A stretch of 64,000 nt of DNA from the NCBI GenBank assembly GCA_030529425.1, contig JAUMWX010000003.1, positions 124,001-188,000 of the forward strand, read 5' to 3'. Origin of the DNA: Tissierellia bacterium. GTDB lineage: Bacteria > Bacillota > Clostridia > Tissierellales > Peptoniphilaceae. Made by a program: the position numbers and the translations under genes. The notes beneath the pieces were generated by a model that saw only the letters and a program-made list of their open reading frames with translations, was not told the DNA's origin and did no database searches. This document shows positions 62,801 through 64,000 of this stretch, piece after piece; within the stretch, counting starts at the first letter, position 1, and each line of letters starts with the position of its first letter.

Positions 62801-63778
62801 CTAATTCTTCCAATCAATATTCTGTTCCGTCAAAACAGCATATTGAATAAGTTCCTTTCCATCTAAATTTTCTCTATGCATATCTACTGCAGAGATTGTA
62901 GAGTTTTCATATGTCCTGTAATAATAAATACCCTTGTCCGTATTTACACATGATGAGTAAATGGTAAATTCATACATTCCGCTATGCTCCACAAAACATA
63001 ATCCTTTTTGTTGAGCCACCGCTGCTAGAATATGGAAAAATTGAGATATACTTGCCGATTCGCTTTCATCGCATATAGAGTTCAACTTGGTAAAACAGGC
63101 TCTTACAAAACGAGATGATGATGACAAATCTCCCGGAAGGCCAATTCCGCCCATTCCTCTGCTATAATCGTCAAGATTTAATTTTTCTGAAAAGCTATTT
63201 TGTCGAGTCGTTGTGGACAAGTGTCTGAAATTATTAAGCTGAAAAAGCTGAATCGGAAAGGGAGGATTATTGGTCAATACTCCAACGGGGTTTTCATATA
63301 TGTGTAATCCGTCTCTCATTGCCTCAACTGTTATTGACTTTTCTCTGTCGGCAATTATCCAGTGCAAAGTACTTTCAGGAAATTCATTATTGAAAAGTTC
63401 ATCAGTTAAATTAATTCTCTCACAAAGTTTTTCGGCTTCCTCAACATTTTTACATTGCGACAAAATCCACGGAATGAATTCAAAGGTTGCTATATTATCT
63501 TTTCCTTCGGTCTTTTTCGAATAAAACGCATTTTTAGGAAAATTAAGACCCGCCATACTTAATCCCTTTTCGTTGGTCGCATCATAAAAAAGCGGATATT
63601 CGTTTGCAATTGTTGCCATCCCAATCATCGTATAATGAGATTCATCCGTAGGTTTATTCCTATAGACAAAAGGAAAATTCCTAGGACAAACAGTAACTCC
63701 CTCTCCAAACGAAAATTCCAAATCCAAATTTCTTCCAAAATAATGATCCTTTGTCTTAAAACTTACCGCTGTACACAT
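62801..63778 (-). CDS. Choloylglycine hydrolase family enzyme, bile-salt-hydrolase-like
   Basis: 325-residue N-terminal nucleophile hydrolase. After removal of Met, Cys2 is the nucleophile; Arg16 and Asp19 (FGRNLDL), Asn79, Asn170/171 (LTNNPPF) and Arg223 (SSSSRFVRACF) match the bile salt hydrolase active site. The loop GMGGIGLPGDLSSSSRFVR is close to Gram-positive bile salt hydrolases rather than penicillin V acylases. It should deconjugate glycine- or taurine-linked bile acids, or related N-acyl amides. No signal peptide, so cytoplasmic. GGAGG precedes the ATG. Confidence 0.88.
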   Translation of the reverse strand: MCTAVSFKTKDHYFGRNLDLEFSFGEGVTVCPRNFPFVYRNKPTDESHYTMIGMATIANEYPLFYDATNEKGLSMAGLNFPKNAFYSKKTEGKDNIATFEFIPWILSQCKNVEEAEKLCERINLTDELFNNEFPESTLHWIIADREKSITVEAMRDGLHIYENPVGVLTNNPPFPIQLFQLNNFRHLSTTTRQNSFSEKLNLDDYSRGMGGIGLPGDLSSSSRFVRACFTKLNSICDESESASISQFFHILAAVAQQKGLCFVEHSGMYEFTIYSSCVNTDKGIYYYRTYENSTISAVDMHRENLDGKELIQYAVLTEQNIDWKN

Positions 63779-63809
63779 AATTTTCCTCCCGTGTTTTAAT
63801 TAGTGCTTA

Positions 63810-64000
63810 TTAATTTTCCAATTCAATCCAATACCTTTCAAGATTAACATTTTCACCGGGTTCATGAACGGTAGATTCATAAACTCCGCCGTTATTCTTA
63901 ATGACCTTCCTGCTCCCCTCATTTTCTTTAAGACAGGTTACGAGGATTTTTTTCAGCCCAAGACTTTTGCATATCGGTAAAACAGCTTTCAACATATGAG
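63810..64000 (-). CDS. GNAT acetyltransferase, C-terminal part (cut by the window edge)
   Basis: The last 62 or so codons of a GNAT-family acetyltransferase. HMLKAVLPICKSLGLKKILVTCLKENEGSRKVIKNNGG is the typical C-terminal half with the Asn-x-x-Ser segment after strand 5. The frame stays open to the right edge, so the start and the acetyl-CoA loop lie outside; the ATG at 63995 is internal. Acceptor unknown. Confidence 0.75.
   Translation of the reverse strand, partial: HMLKAVLPICKSLGLKKILVTCLKENEGSRKVIKNNGGVYESTVHEPGENVNLERYWIELEN

Overview
This window is AT-rich DNA from a low-GC Gram-positive anaerobe. The evidence is GGAGG-type ribosome sites, intrinsic hairpin terminators, a cre/CcpA-type site, anaerobic ribonucleotide reductase, lipobox lipoproteins and a choline-binding-type repeat protein. 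The mix of genes fits the Peptoniphilaceae/Tissierellia (Parvimonas-, Helcococcus- or Anaerococcus-like), but no rRNA or other taxonomic marker is present, so this is only a suggestion. All but four of the annotated genes lie on the minus strand. No tRNA, rRNA, CRISPR array, transposase or clear prophage was seen.

Layout. 0-7 kb: GlcNAc-type PTS permease, then (5' to 3' on the minus strand) a heterodimeric ABC exporter, a PuuD-like amidotransferase and a sialic acid lyase. 7-12 kb: a small [2Fe-2S] BFD protein, an unexplained structured RNA-like element, a UPF0340/TRIC/Hsp33 operon, a cold-shock protein and uracil permease. 11.6-16.8 kb: a PadR-controlled membrane/DUF4097 gene, then a 1170-residue secreted relative of streptococcal EndoS (IgG endoglycosidase) ending in cell-wall-binding repeats, with a cre site on its promoter. 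17-23 kb: RidA/SDR, small hypothetical proteins, and a surface redox/lipoprotein group (cytochrome-b5-like lipoprotein, ferric-reductase-like protein, glutaminyl cyclase). 23-28 kb: a ccdA-thioredoxin-msrAB-response regulator-histidine kinase operon for repair of oxidised extracytoplasmic proteins. 28-35 kb: an LCP protein, an unknown membrane protein, the TrkA/TrkH potassium system and lipoproteins.

35-45 kb: MgtE with a leader that looks like a translated attenuator, MTA/SAH nucleosidase, an FbpABC-type iron importer, and NrdDG with tandem NrdR boxes. 45-49 kb: radical SAM protein, a flavinylated fumarate-reductase-like lipoprotein and another lipoprotein. 48.8-51.6 kb: a DpnII/MboI-like (GATC) restriction-modification operon with an HTH-fused Dam methylase and a second, different methylase. 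51.6-60 kb: cysteine hydrolase, two hypothetical/HIRAN genes, CoA-transferase subunits, and a second ABC exporter pair divergent from an AraC regulator. 60-64 kb: small membrane proteins, a TetR gene with a textbook tandem operator, an unlisted 57-residue basic protein, a bile-salt-hydrolase-like enzyme and a GNAT gene cut by the right edge.

Taken together the genes suggest a host-associated anaerobe that trims host glycoproteins, uses sialic acid and GlcNAc, imports iron, and protects its surface proteins from oxidation. The two most interesting items are the EndoS-like, wall-binding endoglycosidase under apparent catabolite control, and the mgtE leader, where a 12-codon acidic uORF precedes mutually exclusive antiterminator and terminator hairpins.
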